Shown here in pieces: positions 18,199-26,800 of a stretch of DNA of 64,000 bases (position 1 is the stretch's first letter; every line of letters begins with the position of its first letter). The DNA is taken from positions 1 to 64,000 of the forward strand of contig NZ_JALLIN010000018.1 in assembly GCF_023630175.1 (NCBI RefSeq). The letters run 5' to 3'. This DNA is from Streptomyces cellostaticus. GTDB taxonomy: Bacteria > Actinomycetota > Actinomycetes > Streptomycetales > Streptomycetaceae. Both the position numbers and the translations under genes were made by a program. The notes beneath the pieces were generated by a model. The model made no database searches and was not told where the DNA came from. It saw only the letters and a program-made list of their open reading frames with translations.

Positions 18199-19539
18199 TC
18201 ACTCCTCCAGGTCGGGCAGCCGGGCCGGGGACGGGCAGATGCGGTCGCCGTGCTGGTCGAAGACGAACAGGTGGGCGAGGTCGACGAGCAGGGGCACCTG
18301 CATGCCGTGCCGCAGCCGGATGTCGGGGGTGGTGCGGACCACCAGGTCGCCGGGGAGCCGGCCCTCCGGCGGCGCGGGCTCGGGCACGGTCTCCTGCGGC
18401 TGCTCCAGCACCGCCACGGGACCGGCCCGCAGTGACCCGGCCCGCTCCCGCAGCCGGTCCAGCACGCCCGCGCCCTCCCGTCGGCGCCGGCGGGCGGCCC
18501 GGGCGGCCGGGCGCGGGGCCTCCAGCTCGGGCACCACGGCGGGGCGCGAGCCGGTGTCGAAGTGCACGAGGGTCTCGTGCCCCTGGAACTCCATGTGCTC
18601 CACCAGTCCGGTCAGCGGCACCTCACCGGGCCGGGCGGCGCTGTGCCTGGCGATGCGCACCGCCTCGGAGCGCAGCCCGACGATGACCTCGCGGCCCTGC
18701 TGGACCCGGAGCAACTGGTGGTCGAGGGAGAGGGGTTCGGGCAGGCGCAGGTACTGCTTGCCGAGGCTGACGGTCATGGCGCCGTCGAGCGGGGCGCGGA
18801 CCAGGCCGCGCAGCAGGTTGATGCGCGGGGTGCCGACGAAGGCGGCGACGAAGACGTTGCGGGGCAGCGCGTAGACCTCGCGCGGGGTGCCGACCTGCTG
18901 GAGTACCCCGCCGCGCAGCACGGCGACCCGGTCGCCGAGGGACATGGCCTCGGACTGGTCGTGCGTGACGTAGACCGTGGTGACGCCCAGCTCGCGGGTG
19001 AGCTGGGCTATCTCGGCCCGCAGGTGGTTGCGGAGCTTGGCGTCGAGGTTGGACAGCGGCTCGTCCATCAGGAAGGCGGAGGGGTGCCGGGCGATGGCCC
19101 GGCCCATGGCGACCCGCTGGCGTTCGCCGCCGGAGAGCTGGCCGGGGAACCGGTCGAGCAGGTCCTCGATGCCGAGCAGGCGGGCCGTCGCGTCCACGCG
19201 CGGGGCGGGATCCGCGGCGGGGGCCTCGATGCGCAGCGGGAAGCCGATGTTGTCGCGGCTGGACATGCTCGGATAGAGGGCGAAGTTCTGGAAGACCATG
19301 GCGATGTCCCGGTCGGCCGGCAGCCAGTCGTTGGCGTGCTCACCGTCGAGGAACAGGGCGCCGTCGTCGATCTCCTCGAGTCCGGCGATCATGCGGAGCA
19401 CGGTGGACTTGCCGCAGCCGGAGGGGCCGAGCAGGACGAGGAACTCGCCGGGTGCGATGTCCAGCGAGACCCGGTCGACCACGCGGGGGCCCCGGGCGTA
19501 GGACTTGCTCACGTCGTGCAGAGAGATGGCGCGTGTCAT
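18199..19539 (-). CDS. ABC transporter ATPase of the MalK/UgpC type
   Basis: 446 residues. Walker A GPSGCGKST (near 38), Q-loop VFQNFALYPSMS, signature LSGGERQRVAMGRA, Walker B FLMDEPLSNLDA and switch His VTHDQSEA are all intact. The C-terminal half is a TOBE/MalK-type regulatory domain, enlarged to about 210 residues by an Ala/Arg-rich insert (PAARAARRRRREGAG, then an acidic Pro-rich linker). No permease or binding-protein gene is adjacent, so like Streptomyces MsiK it may energise importers encoded elsewhere. Whether the insert is regulatory is not known. Confidence 0.92.
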   Translation of the reverse strand: MTRAISLHDVSKSYARGPRVVDRVSLDIAPGEFLVLLGPSGCGKSTVLRMIAGLEEIDDGALFLDGEHANDWLPADRDIAMVFQNFALYPSMSSRDNIGFPLRIEAPAADPAPRVDATARLLGIEDLLDRFPGQLSGGERQRVAMGRAIARHPSAFLMDEPLSNLDAKLRNHLRAEIAQLTRELGVTTVYVTHDQSEAMSLGDRVAVLRGGVLQQVGTPREVYALPRNVFVAAFVGTPRINLLRGLVRAPLDGAMTVSLGKQYLRLPEPLSLDHQLLRVQQGREVIVGLRSEAVRIARHSAARPGEVPLTGLVEHMEFQGHETLVHFDTGSRPAVVPELEAPRPAARAARRRRREGAGVLDRLRERAGSLRAGPVAVLEQPQETVPEPAPPEGRLPGDLVVRTTPDIRLRHGMQVPLLVDLAHLFVFDQHGDRICPSPARLPDLEE

Positions 19540-19810
19540 GCGTGCTGCCCCCGGGCGCTGTGCGGAGCGCCGCTGCTCCGTGGTCCGGGGCCCCGTGCGG
19601 ACGTACGGGGCCCAGGGGCATGCCGTCGCGTTCCCGCCGCGCGGCCGGCGGGAAGGGGACGACGGGCCCCACGAGTCACGGAAGCTAACGGAATGCGCCC
19701 GGCCGGGGAAGAGTGGTGACGATGTCCGCTGCCGAGCCCCAGGCGGGGCCCGAAACGGAAGGACGCGTTCGGCCCGCGGGGCCGCTGAAGGGGGCCGTGG
19801 GCGCGCAGTG

Positions 19811-20470
19811 TCAGCCGGTCGCGGTGAGGTGCGCGAAGACCACCACGTTGCTCGTGTAGCCGGTGCGCCGGCTGTACAGGCCGCCGCAGGTGAGCACGCG
19901 CAGCTCCGGACGCCGGGAGGGGCCGTAGACCTCCTTGTCGGGGAAGCCGGCCTTGTCGTACACCTTCACCCGGTCGACGCTGTAGACGGCGGTGCGGCCG
20001 TCCGCGCGCCTGACCTCGATCGGTTTGCCGGGCTGGACCTGGGCCAGGGCCGCGAAGACGGCGGCGCCGGTCCGGGTGTCGCGGTGGCCGACGGCGACCG
20101 CGGTGCCGGTCTCCCCCGGCGTGGGACCGTCCTGGTACCAGCCGACCTCCTTCGGGCGGTCCAGCGGCGGTGTCGACAACTGCTGTTCACGGTCGAGTCG
20201 CAGACCCATGACCGGGGCGTCGATCCCGAGGGACGGGATACGGAAGTCCGTCGGCCGGGACCGGGTGGACAGGGGCCGGGGCGGGGGTGCGTGGTCCGCC
20301 GGCTCCCCCTGCCGTCCGCCGCCGGACCGGCCGTCCGCGGTGGCCGGTCCGTCCGGTCCGCCGCACCGGACCCCCACCGTCACCAGGACGCCCGCGAGCA
20401 GGGCCGTCCTGGCGAGGCGGTAGGCGCGGGTCCGGTGCCACGGCCTGGGTCGGCGCCTACGCGGCACCAT
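19811..20470 (-). CDS. Class F sortase
   Basis: 219 residues. An N-terminal membrane anchor (YRLARTALLAGVLVTVGV) is followed by a Pro-rich linker and a sortase beta-barrel with the catalytic triad: His129 in AVGHRDT, Cys195 in LRVLTCGG, and Arg in SRRTGYTSN. Class F sortases of actinomycetes are transpeptidases on the outer face of the membrane. The gene overlaps the upstream secreted-protein gene by 14 bp, which strongly suggests that protein is its partner. Its own substrate motif has not been established here. Confidence 0.92.
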   Translation of the reverse strand: MVPRRRRPRPWHRTRAYRLARTALLAGVLVTVGVRCGGPDGPATADGRSGGGRQGEPADHAPPPRPLSTRSRPTDFRIPSLGIDAPVMGLRLDREQQLSTPPLDRPKEVGWYQDGPTPGETGTAVAVGHRDTRTGAAVFAALAQVQPGKPIEVRRADGRTAVYSVDRVKVYDKAGFPDKEVYGPSRRPELRVLTCGGLYSRRTGYTSNVVVFAHLTATG

Positions 20471-21140
20471 GGGGCCGCCGGCGGATCAGCCGGATGTACA
20501 CCGCGCCGCTGACGGCGACCAGTCCGACGGCCGCGGCGGCCGCCACCGGCGAGAAGGCGCCCGTCATGTCGACGAGGCCGCCGCCGCCCGCGTGCACACC
20601 GCCCTTGGGGCCGTCGCTGCGGCCGCCGCCCGAGCTCCAGGCCGAGTCGCTCTGCCGGTGGTCCTCGATCTGGCCGCCCGGACCCGGCTGCCCCTCCGCC
20701 CGGCCGTCACGGCAGTTGACGCGGAAGACCTTCTCCTTCAGGGCCGGGGGCGTCCCCACGGTCCAGCTGACCTTGTACTGCCCGTCCGCGAGTCCCAGCG
20801 GGTCGGTGTGGCCCGCGCCGCCGGCGAGCTGGATGCTGCCCGTGACGGTGGCGGCGGTGGGCAGCGGGGGCTGGGGGGTGATGGTGTAGGAGATGGCGGG
20901 CAGCGAGTCGAAGTTGACGGCCTCGAGGAAGAACTTGCAGACCACCGGGTCGTCCTTCGCCGAGCCGATGAACGACGGCGGGTTGGTGGAGCGCGCGTTG
21001 TGGATCCTGATGTCGCCGTTCTCCCCCACCGCCGTCGCGGCCGGCGCCGCCACCCATGACGCGCCCGCCGCGGCGAGGGCGGTGAGGACGACGGTGGCAC
21101 CCGCGCGGGAGAAGGTCCGTGGAAGTGTCAGGGTGGGCAT
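20457..21140 (-). CDS. Secreted membrane-anchored protein, candidate sortase partner
   Basis: 227 residues from ATG 21140 with a GGAGGAG site. Residues 1-38 form a signal peptide ending near APAATAVG. The mature domain has two cysteines (VVCKFF, RVNCRDG) likely forming a disulfide and beta-rich sequence. A Gly/Ser/Asp-rich linker leads to a C-terminal membrane helix (FSPVAAAAAVGLVAVSGAVY) and a basic tail IRLIRRRPHGAA. This is the layout of a sortase substrate, but no clear LPxTG is seen; the residues before the helix read GGGGLVDMTGAF. The overlapping sortase gene supports the link. Confidence 0.8.
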   Translation of the reverse strand: MPTLTLPRTFSRAGATVVLTALAAAGASWVAAPAATAVGENGDIRIHNARSTNPPSFIGSAKDDPVVCKFFLEAVNFDSLPAISYTITPQPPLPTAATVTGSIQLAGGAGHTDPLGLADGQYKVSWTVGTPPALKEKVFRVNCRDGRAEGQPGPGGQIEDHRQSDSAWSSGGGRSDGPKGGVHAGGGGLVDMTGAFSPVAAAAAVGLVAVSGAVYIRLIRRRPHGAA

Positions 21141-21160
21141 GCAAGCTCCTCCGAGTTAGA

Positions 21161-21178
21161 CGATTTTCATACAAATCG
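21161..21178. promoter_or_regulatory. AT-rich palindrome before the sortase operon
   Basis: CGATTT-TCATAC-AAATCG is a perfect 6-bp inverted repeat in an unusually AT-rich patch 20 bp before the start codon at 21140. It may be the -10 region, an operator, or both. Confidence 0.4.
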
Positions 21179-21330
21179 CTCTTCGTCTGGACTCTCACGC
21201 ATGCGCTCCACGGTGTGCGGCACCAACGCCGGACGCGCCGTCAGATATCGCTCGTGCGGCGCAACGCCGGCCTTCCCCCGGTCCGCCCCCGGTGCCGAAC
21301 CGGCCTCCGCGGACCGCGCTGCGCCCCTGC

Positions 21331-23583
21331 TCAGGCCGAGGTCGTGAGCCCCTCGGGCACGGGCGCCAGCTCGACCGGCACGCCGTTGAGGACCGCGTTG
21401 CCGGAGAGCGGGTCGAGCAGGCTGCCGTCGAGGAGCTGGTTGACGTTGACGCCCGGGTCGGTGCCGGCGTGGCTCAGCCGGACGCCGGGGCGGTCGTGGC
21501 CCCAGCCGTGCGGCAGGCTCACCACGCCCGGCCGGACCGCGTCGGTGACCTCGGCGGGCGCGGTGACCTCTCCCCCGGCGCCCTTGACCCGCACCGGTCG
21601 CCCGTCCGCTATGCCGAGGCGTGCGGCGTCCCGCGGGTTGAGCTGCAGGGTGCAGCGGTTGCTGCCGCCGGTGAGGGCGGGCACGTTGTGCATCCAGCTG
21701 TTGTTGGAGCGCAGGTGGCGGCGGCCGACGAGGACCAGTGCGGCGGGGCGCTCACGCAGGGCCTCACGCAGCCGGGGCAGGTCGCCGGCGATCGGCCCGG
21801 GCAGCAGTTCGACCTTGCCGCTCACGGTCTTCAGGAGCTGCGGCAGGCGCGGCCGCAGCGGACCGAGGTCGATGCCGTGCGGGTGGTCGAGGAGCCTCGC
21901 CAGCGTCAGCCCGTCGGGCCGGGCGCCGAAGCCGTCGCCGTAGGGACCCAGGCGCAGCATCAGGTCGAGCCGCCGCTCGGGGCCGCTCTCGCCGGTGAGC
22001 TGCGCGGCGAGTTCCCCGGGGTCGCGGCCGTGCACCGGGGAGCGGGGTTCCTGGACGGCCTTGCCGAGGGCCTGGTCGACGACCATCGCGTCCACGGCGG
22101 CCGGGTCGGCGCCGTGCATGCCGGTCGCGGCCAGGACCAGCCGGGCGAGGATCTCGGTCTCGGCCATGCGGCCGACCTCGAGGGGGACGGCGGGACGGCT
22201 GTAGCGGACCTGGTTGCGGACCGCGAGGGCGTTGAAGGCGAAGTCGTGGTGCGGGCTCTGCGAGGGCGGCGGCGGGGGCAGCACCACATCGGCGTGGCGG
22301 GAGGTCTCGTTGAGGTACGGGTCGACGCTGACCATGAAGTCCAGCGAGTGCAGGGCCTTGTCGAGGCGGTCGCCGTCGGGCGCGGACAGCACCGGGTTGG
22401 CGGCGACCACGACGAGCGCGCGGACCGGCTCGCCCTCGTCGGTCGCGGTGTCGATCTCCTCGGCGAGGGCCGAGAGCGGCAACTCGCCCTTGGCCTCCGG
22501 CAGATGGCGCACCCGGGAGTGCCAGCGGCCGAGGGCGAAGCCGTGGCCGGGGCCCACCGGACGGGGGGACCGCTCGGTGGCGGCCTGCGGGAAGAGGGCG
22601 CCGCCCGGCCGGTCCAGGTTGCCGGTGAGGACGTTGAGGACGTCGACCAGCCAGCTCGCGAGGGTGCCGTGCGGGACGGTGCAGCTCCCGATGCGCGCGT
22701 AGACGGCCGCGGCGGGGGCGGCTGCGAGCTCGCGGGCGAGGGTGCGGATGAGGTCCGCGTCGAGGTCGCAGGCCGCGGCCACCGCCTCGGGGGTGAAGTC
22801 GGCCAGCGCCGAACGGAGTTCGCCGACGTCCTGGACGTGCGGGGCGAGCGCGCCGAGATCGGTCAGCTCCTCCTCGAACAGTACGGTGGCCAGCGCGGCG
22901 AGCAGCAGGGCGTCGGTGCCGGGGCGGATGGCGAGGTGCCGGTCGGCGAGCTTCGCGGTGCGGGTGCGGCGGGGGTCCACCACGGTGAGCCGCCCGCCGC
23001 GCGCCCTGAGGGCCTTGAGCCGGCCGGGGAAGTCCGGGGCGGTGCACAGACTCCCGTTGGAGTCCAGGGGGTTGGCGCCGATCAGCAGCAGGTGGTCGGT
23101 GCGGTCGAGGTCGGGGACCGGAATGGCGTTCGCGTCACCGAAGAGCAGGCCGCTGGAGACGTGTTTGGGCATCTGGTCGACCGTGGAGGCGGTGAAGAGG
23201 CTGCGGGTGCGCAGGGCGGCCAGCAGGACCGGCGGGTAGAGGGCACCGGCCATGGTGTGCACGTTGGGGTTGCCGAGCACCACTCCCAGGGCGTGGGGCC
23301 CGTACCGCTCGACGACCGGGCGCAGACCCGCGGCGACCGCGTCGAAGGCCTCCTCCCAGGTGGCCTCGCGCAGCGCGCCGTCCTCGCGGACCAGCGGCAC
23401 GCGCAGCCGGTCGGGGTCGCCGTCGACGGCCCCGAAGGAGGCGCCCTTGGGGCAGATGAAGCCCTTGCTGAAGACGTCCTCGCGGTCGCCGCGGGCACCG
23501 GTGACCCGGGTGCCCTCGACGGTGAGGGTCAGCCCGCAGGTGGCCTCGCACAGGGGGCAGATTCGCAGGGCGGTGCGGGGCAC
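21331..23583 (-). CDS. Molybdopterin oxidoreductase (FdhA/NasA-like)
   Basis: 750 residues from GTG 23583 (GGGAGGA upstream). The N-terminus has a [4Fe-4S] motif, CPLCEATCGLTL with the last cysteine in GFICPKG, followed by the domains of the DMSO-reductase family: VVLGNPNVH, LLIGANPLDSNGS, and the C-terminal molybdopterin dinucleotide domain (TLQLNPRDAARLGI, SLPHGWGHDRPG). No Tat signal is present, so it is cytoplasmic, like assimilatory nitrate reductases or formate dehydrogenase alpha subunits. No electron-transfer subunit or cofactor gene is adjacent. A TetR-type operator lies 82 bp upstream. The reaction catalysed is undefined. Confidence 0.9.
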   Translation of the reverse strand: MPRTALRICPLCEATCGLTLTVEGTRVTGARGDREDVFSKGFICPKGASFGAVDGDPDRLRVPLVREDGALREATWEEAFDAVAAGLRPVVERYGPHALGVVLGNPNVHTMAGALYPPVLLAALRTRSLFTASTVDQMPKHVSSGLLFGDANAIPVPDLDRTDHLLLIGANPLDSNGSLCTAPDFPGRLKALRARGGRLTVVDPRRTRTAKLADRHLAIRPGTDALLLAALATVLFEEELTDLGALAPHVQDVGELRSALADFTPEAVAAACDLDADLIRTLARELAAAPAAAVYARIGSCTVPHGTLASWLVDVLNVLTGNLDRPGGALFPQAATERSPRPVGPGHGFALGRWHSRVRHLPEAKGELPLSALAEEIDTATDEGEPVRALVVVAANPVLSAPDGDRLDKALHSLDFMVSVDPYLNETSRHADVVLPPPPPSQSPHHDFAFNALAVRNQVRYSRPAVPLEVGRMAETEILARLVLAATGMHGADPAAVDAMVVDQALGKAVQEPRSPVHGRDPGELAAQLTGESGPERRLDLMLRLGPYGDGFGARPDGLTLARLLDHPHGIDLGPLRPRLPQLLKTVSGKVELLPGPIAGDLPRLREALRERPAALVLVGRRHLRSNNSWMHNVPALTGGSNRCTLQLNPRDAARLGIADGRPVRVKGAGGEVTAPAEVTDAVRPGVVSLPHGWGHDRPGVRLSHAGTDPGVNVNQLLDGSLLDPLSGNAVLNGVPVELAPVPEGLTTSA

Positions 23584-23664
23584 GGGTCCTCCCGGAGGAT
23601 CGGCGGCGGTACCGGGCCCGCCGCGGTGGGCCCGGGCGGGCTCCGGCGGGCTCGGGGGCGAGCA

Positions 23665-23676
23665 TACCGACCGGTA
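23665..23676. promoter_or_regulatory. TetR-type operator before the molybdo-enzyme gene
   Basis: TACCGACCGGTA, nearly identical to the site before the SDR operon (3169-3181, reverse complement). It lies between the molybdopterin oxidoreductase start and the end of the adjacent TetR gene. Confidence 0.5.
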
Positions 23677-23722
23677 GGCATGGAGGGGAGCCCCCCGCGG
23701 CGGCCGTGGCCGCGGGCGGGGG

Positions 23723-24340
23723 TCAGTCGAGGACGCGCGCCAGGTAGGCCCGCAGCAGTTCACGGGTCTCCCGGATGATCGCCGCGTCCCCCTCGGGATC
23801 GACCCGGAAGGCGAGCTGCACGAGGGTGTCGGCGCTCTCCACGGCCACCAGGAAGACCCGGCGCAGATCCTCGCCGGGAGTACGGCCGAGGTGGCCGGAG
23901 AGCAGGCCGGTGAGCCGTTCGGCGACCCGGGTGTTGGGCTCCGACTGCCGGTTGCCGACCGGGATCTGGTTGCCGAAGTCCACGAGGGAGAAGCCGGGCG
24001 CGGTGCGCTTCATGGCCAGGTACTCGTCCAGTACGGCGTCCACGGCGGCCCGCCAGTCCCCCCGCCGCCCGCCCTTCAGCCGCTCCCCGACGCGTTCGGT
24101 GTACCGCTCCAGGTTGCGCTGGGCGAGGGCGTCGGCCATCTGCCGCTTGTTGCCGAAGAAGCGGTAGACCGAGCCGATGGGCACCTCGGCGCGCGCGGCC
24201 ACCGCCCGGGTGCTCAGCGCGTCGTAGCCGACCTCGTCGAGGAGGTCGGCGCAGGCGTCGAGGATCCTGGTCAGCCGTTCCGCGCTGCGCCGCTGGACGG
24301 GCGCGCGGCGAAGCGATGTCGCGTGGGGCACGGACTTCAT
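23723..24340 (-). CDS. TetR family transcriptional regulator
   Basis: 205 residues from ATG 24340 (GGAGAGG upstream). Head: RLTRILDACADLLDEVGYDA and AEVPIGSVYRFFGNKRQMAD. The C-terminal ligand domain contains FSLVDFGNQIPVGN. It is transcribed in the same direction as the molybdopterin oxidoreductase, whose promoter palindrome lies just past its stop codon, so regulation of that enzyme is plausible. A separate palindrome, GGGTGA-ACC-TCACCC, at 24361-24375 may be its own operator. Longer in-frame starts reach into the hmgA promoter and were rejected. Confidence 0.9.
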   Translation of the reverse strand: MKSVPHATSLRRAPVQRRSAERLTRILDACADLLDEVGYDALSTRAVAARAEVPIGSVYRFFGNKRQMADALAQRNLERYTERVGERLKGGRRGDWRAAVDAVLDEYLAMKRTAPGFSLVDFGNQIPVGNRQSEPNTRVAERLTGLLSGHLGRTPGEDLRRVFLVAVESADTLVQLAFRVDPEGDAAIIRETRELLRAYLARVLD

Positions 24341-24360
24341 GATGCCTCTCCGCCGGGGCC

Positions 24361-24375
24361 GGGTGAACCTCACCC
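24361..24375. promoter_or_regulatory. Palindrome upstream of the 23723 TetR gene
   Basis: GGGTGA and TCACCC arms around ACC, 20 bp before the start codon at 24340; a further TTCACC half-site follows. A possible autoregulatory site. Confidence 0.4.
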
Positions 24376-24569
24376 CCCGGTACGGTGAAAGGTGGCCGTT
24401 GCACTCATCGGCGGCCCGGACCGGGGCCGTCGCACCCGCCCACGGCACGGCACGGGACGGCGCGGCCGCGGCACTCGCCCGCGTCACCCGGCCCGTCACC
24501 CCGCACCCCCGGAGGTCCATTTCCCGCCCGCCTCCGGGGGCGGATCCGGCGCGAGAACCCGAGACCCCC

Positions 24570-24613
24570 TTGCGCACACCTCCCGCGATTCCTACGGTGT
24601 TGCATAGGAATCG
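24570..24613 (+). promoter_or_regulatory. hmgA promoter with palindromic operator
   Basis: TTGCGC (24570-24575) and TACGGT (24593-24598) are 17 bp apart. Perfect 9-bp arms CGATTCCTA (24586-24594) and TAGGAATCG (24605-24613), 10 bp apart, bracket the -10 box and the predicted start site near 24605. A repressor here would block transcription until homogentisate or tyrosine is present. Confidence 0.75.
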
Positions 24614-24633
24614 GGAGCGCAAGGGAGCGATCA

Positions 24634-25971
24634 ATGAGCGGGGACGCGCGGAAGACCGCCGAGGGACTGTCGTACCTGACCGGGTTCGGCAACGAACACG
24701 CCTCGGAGGCGGTGCCCGGCGCCCTGCCCGAGGGACGCAACTCGCCGCAGCGCGCGCCGCTCGGCCTGTACGCCGAGCAGCTCAGCGGCTCGGCGTTCAC
24801 CGAGCCCCGGGCGCACAACCGGCGCTCCTGGCTGTACCGCATCCGCCCGTCGGCCGCGCACCCCGCGTTCACCCGCACCGGCAACGGCGCGATCCGCACG
24901 GCGCCCTTCACCGAGACCGTGCCCGACCCCAACCGGCTGCGCTGGAACCCGCTGCCCGAGCCGCCGGCCGGCACCGACTTCCTGGCGGGGCTGTGGACAC
25001 TGGGCGGCAACGGCGACGCGGCCCAGCGCACCGGCATGGCCGTGCACCTGTACCACGCCGACGCCTCGATGGAGCGGGTCTTCTCCGACGCCGACGGGGA
25101 GCTGCTGATCGTGCCGGAGCGCGGCGGCCTGCTGCTGCACACCGAGTTCGGCCGGCTCCAGGTGGAGCCCGGACACGTGGCGCTGGTTCCGCGCGGGGTG
25201 CGCTTCCGGGTGGAACTGCTCGACACGGCGCCGGACGGCGGACGGAGCCCGGCCGCCCGCGGCTACGTGTGCGAGAACTACGGTGCGCCGTTCCAGCTTC
25301 CCGACCTCGGGCCCATCGGCGCCAACGGGCTGGCCAACGCCCGTGACTTCCGGGCGCCGGTCGCCGCGTACGAGGAGGTGGAGGGACCGGTGGAGGTGGT
25401 CAACAAGTTCTGCGGCAACCTCTGGACCGCCGTGTACGACCACTCCCCGCTCGATGTGGTCGCCTGGCACGGCAACCATGTGCCGTACGTCTACGACCTG
25501 CGTCGCTTCAATGTGATCGGGAGCATCTCCTACGACCACCCCGACCCGTCCGTCTTCACGGTGCTGACCTCCCCGTCGGACACCCCGGGCCTGGCCGGCG
25601 TCGACTTCGTGGTGTTCGCCCCGCGCTGGCTGGTGGGCGAGGACACCTTCCGGCCGCCGTACTTCCACCGGAACGTGATGAGCGAGTACATGGGCCTCAT
25701 CGAGGGCGCCTACGACGCCAAGGCCGAGGGGTTCGTGCCGGGCGGCGGCTCGCTGCACAACATGATGTCGGCGCACGGCCCGGACCGGGAGACCTTCGAC
25801 CGGGCGAGCGCGGCCGAACTGAGGCCGCAGCGGGTCGACGACGGGCTCGCGTTCATGTTCGAGACCCGCTGGCCGCTGACGCTCGCCCCGCAGGCGGCCG
25901 GGGCCGGCCACCTCCAGCAGCGCTACGACGACGTCTGGCAGGGTCTCGAGCGTCACTTCCGCTCATCGTGA
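24634..25971 (+). CDS. hmgA: Homogentisate 1,2-dioxygenase
   Basis: 445 residues, ATG with AAGGGAG upstream. The protein opens the aromatic ring of homogentisate to maleylacetoacetate in tyrosine and phenylalanine catabolism. Highly conserved segments are visible: [52 protein letters not shown], and the iron-binding [18 protein letters not shown] and [16 protein letters not shown]. Length is normal. The gene stands alone with a palindrome across its promoter; fumarylacetoacetate hydrolase is not in the window. Loss of this enzyme would cause brown pyomelanin pigment. The next gene, a GntR regulator 44 bp downstream, is a candidate controller. Confidence 0.97.
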   Translation: MSGDARKTAEGLSYLTGFGNEHASEAVPGALPEGRNSPQRAPLGLYAEQLSGSAFTEPRAHNRRSWLYRIRPSAAHPAFTRTGNGAIRTAPFTETVPDPNRLRWNPLPEPPAGTDFLAGLWTLGGNGDAAQRTGMAVHLYHADASMERVFSDADGELLIVPERGGLLLHTEFGRLQVEPGHVALVPRGVRFRVELLDTAPDGGRSPAARGYVCENYGAPFQLPDLGPIGANGLANARDFRAPVAAYEEVEGPVEVVNKFCGNLWTAVYDHSPLDVVAWHGNHVPYVYDLRRFNVIGSISYDHPDPSVFTVLTSPSDTPGLAGVDFVVFAPRWLVGEDTFRPPYFHRNVMSEYMGLIEGAYDAKAEGFVPGGGSLHNMMSAHGPDRETFDRASAAELRPQRVDDGLAFMFETRWPLTLAPQAAGAGHLQQRYDDVWQGLERHFRSS

Positions 25972-25979
25972 CGGCTCCG

Positions 25980-26009
25980 TTGCACCGAACGATCCCGAAC
26001 AGGTACGGA
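25980..26009 (+). promoter_or_regulatory. Promoter of the GntR gene
   Basis: TTGCAC (25980-25985) and TACGGA (26004-26009) are 18 bp apart; the -10 box ends 6 nt before GTG 26016, predicting a leaderless message. The -35 and -10 resemble those of hmgA, but the hmgA palindrome is not repeated here. Confidence 0.5.
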
Positions 26010-26015
26010 TGACCC

Positions 26016-26765
26016 GTGACCTCCTTCGCCCCGGATTCCATCGTCCTGAACCGCAAGCTGCCGCTGTGGTACCAGGTGTCGCAGTCGCTGCGCGCCTCGA
26101 TACTCGGCCGCTCACCGCGGGACCCGCTGCGCCTGCCCACCGAGGAGCAGCTCGCGGAGCACTACGGGGTGAGCGTGCTCACCATGCGGCAGGCGCTCAA
26201 GGAACTGGAGGACGAGGGGCTGATCAGCCGGCACCGGCGGCGCGGCACGTTCATCGAGCCCGACGCGCGGCGCGGCGCCCCGGTGCGGCTGCTGGGCTCG
26301 GTGGACGCGATCGTCGCCCAGCAGTCCGGCATGACCACCGAACTGCTGGAGCAGGGCAGCACCCCGGTGACCGGCGAACTCGCCGAGCACTTCCCGGACC
26401 TGGCGGAGGTGGCGACGTACCACCGGCTGCGCAGCGACGAGAAGACCGGCGAGCCGACCAACCACGCCCGCAACCACGTCCGCCCCGAACTCGCCGCGCG
26501 CATCGACGTGCGGGACCTGGTCCGCTGGCCGATGACGAAGGTGCTGCGGGACGCCGTCGGGGCGGACATCAGCCGCATCACGGACACCGTGGAGGCCCGG
26601 CTCGCCGACCCGGAGACGGCACGGCTGCTCCGGGTGCCGCTGCTCAGCCCGATCCTGCACTACACGGGCGTGACCTATGACGCGGCCGGCCGGGCGCTGG
26701 ACGTGGCGGTCATCCACTACCGGGGTGACCGCTTCTCCTTCACGGTGACCCTGGACGCCACCTGA
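26016..26765 (+). CDS. GntR family regulator with UTRA domain
   Basis: 249 residues from GTG 26016. The N-terminal winged helix (LPTEEQLAEHYGVSVLTMRQ, ELEDEGLISRHRRRGTFIEP) is GntR/HutC-type and the C-terminal part (RLRSDEKTGEPTNHARNH, PILHYTGVTYDAAGRALDVA) is a UTRA effector domain. Regulators of this group bind small carboxylates such as histidine-pathway intermediates or sugars. Position 44 bp after hmgA suggests it could govern homogentisate breakdown, but it has its own promoter and the palindrome at hmgA has not been shown to be its target. Confidence 0.9.
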   Translation: MTSFAPDSIVLNRKLPLWYQVSQSLRASILGRSPRDPLRLPTEEQLAEHYGVSVLTMRQALKELEDEGLISRHRRRGTFIEPDARRGAPVRLLGSVDAIVAQQSGMTTELLEQGSTPVTGELAEHFPDLAEVATYHRLRSDEKTGEPTNHARNHVRPELAARIDVRDLVRWPMTKVLRDAVGADISRITDTVEARLADPETARLLRVPLLSPILHYTGVTYDAAGRALDVAVIHYRGDRFSFTVTLDAT

Positions 26766-26787
26766 CCCGGCCGCCACCGGCAGGCTC

Positions 26788-26793
26788 TACGAT
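26788..26793 (+). promoter_or_regulatory. -10 box of the Type ISP-like gene (leaderless)
   Basis: TACGAT ends 7 nt before GTG 26801. Its last letters also form the alternative ATG at 26792, which would then lie upstream of the transcript start. Confidence 0.5.
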
Positions 26794-26800
26794 GCCCAGC

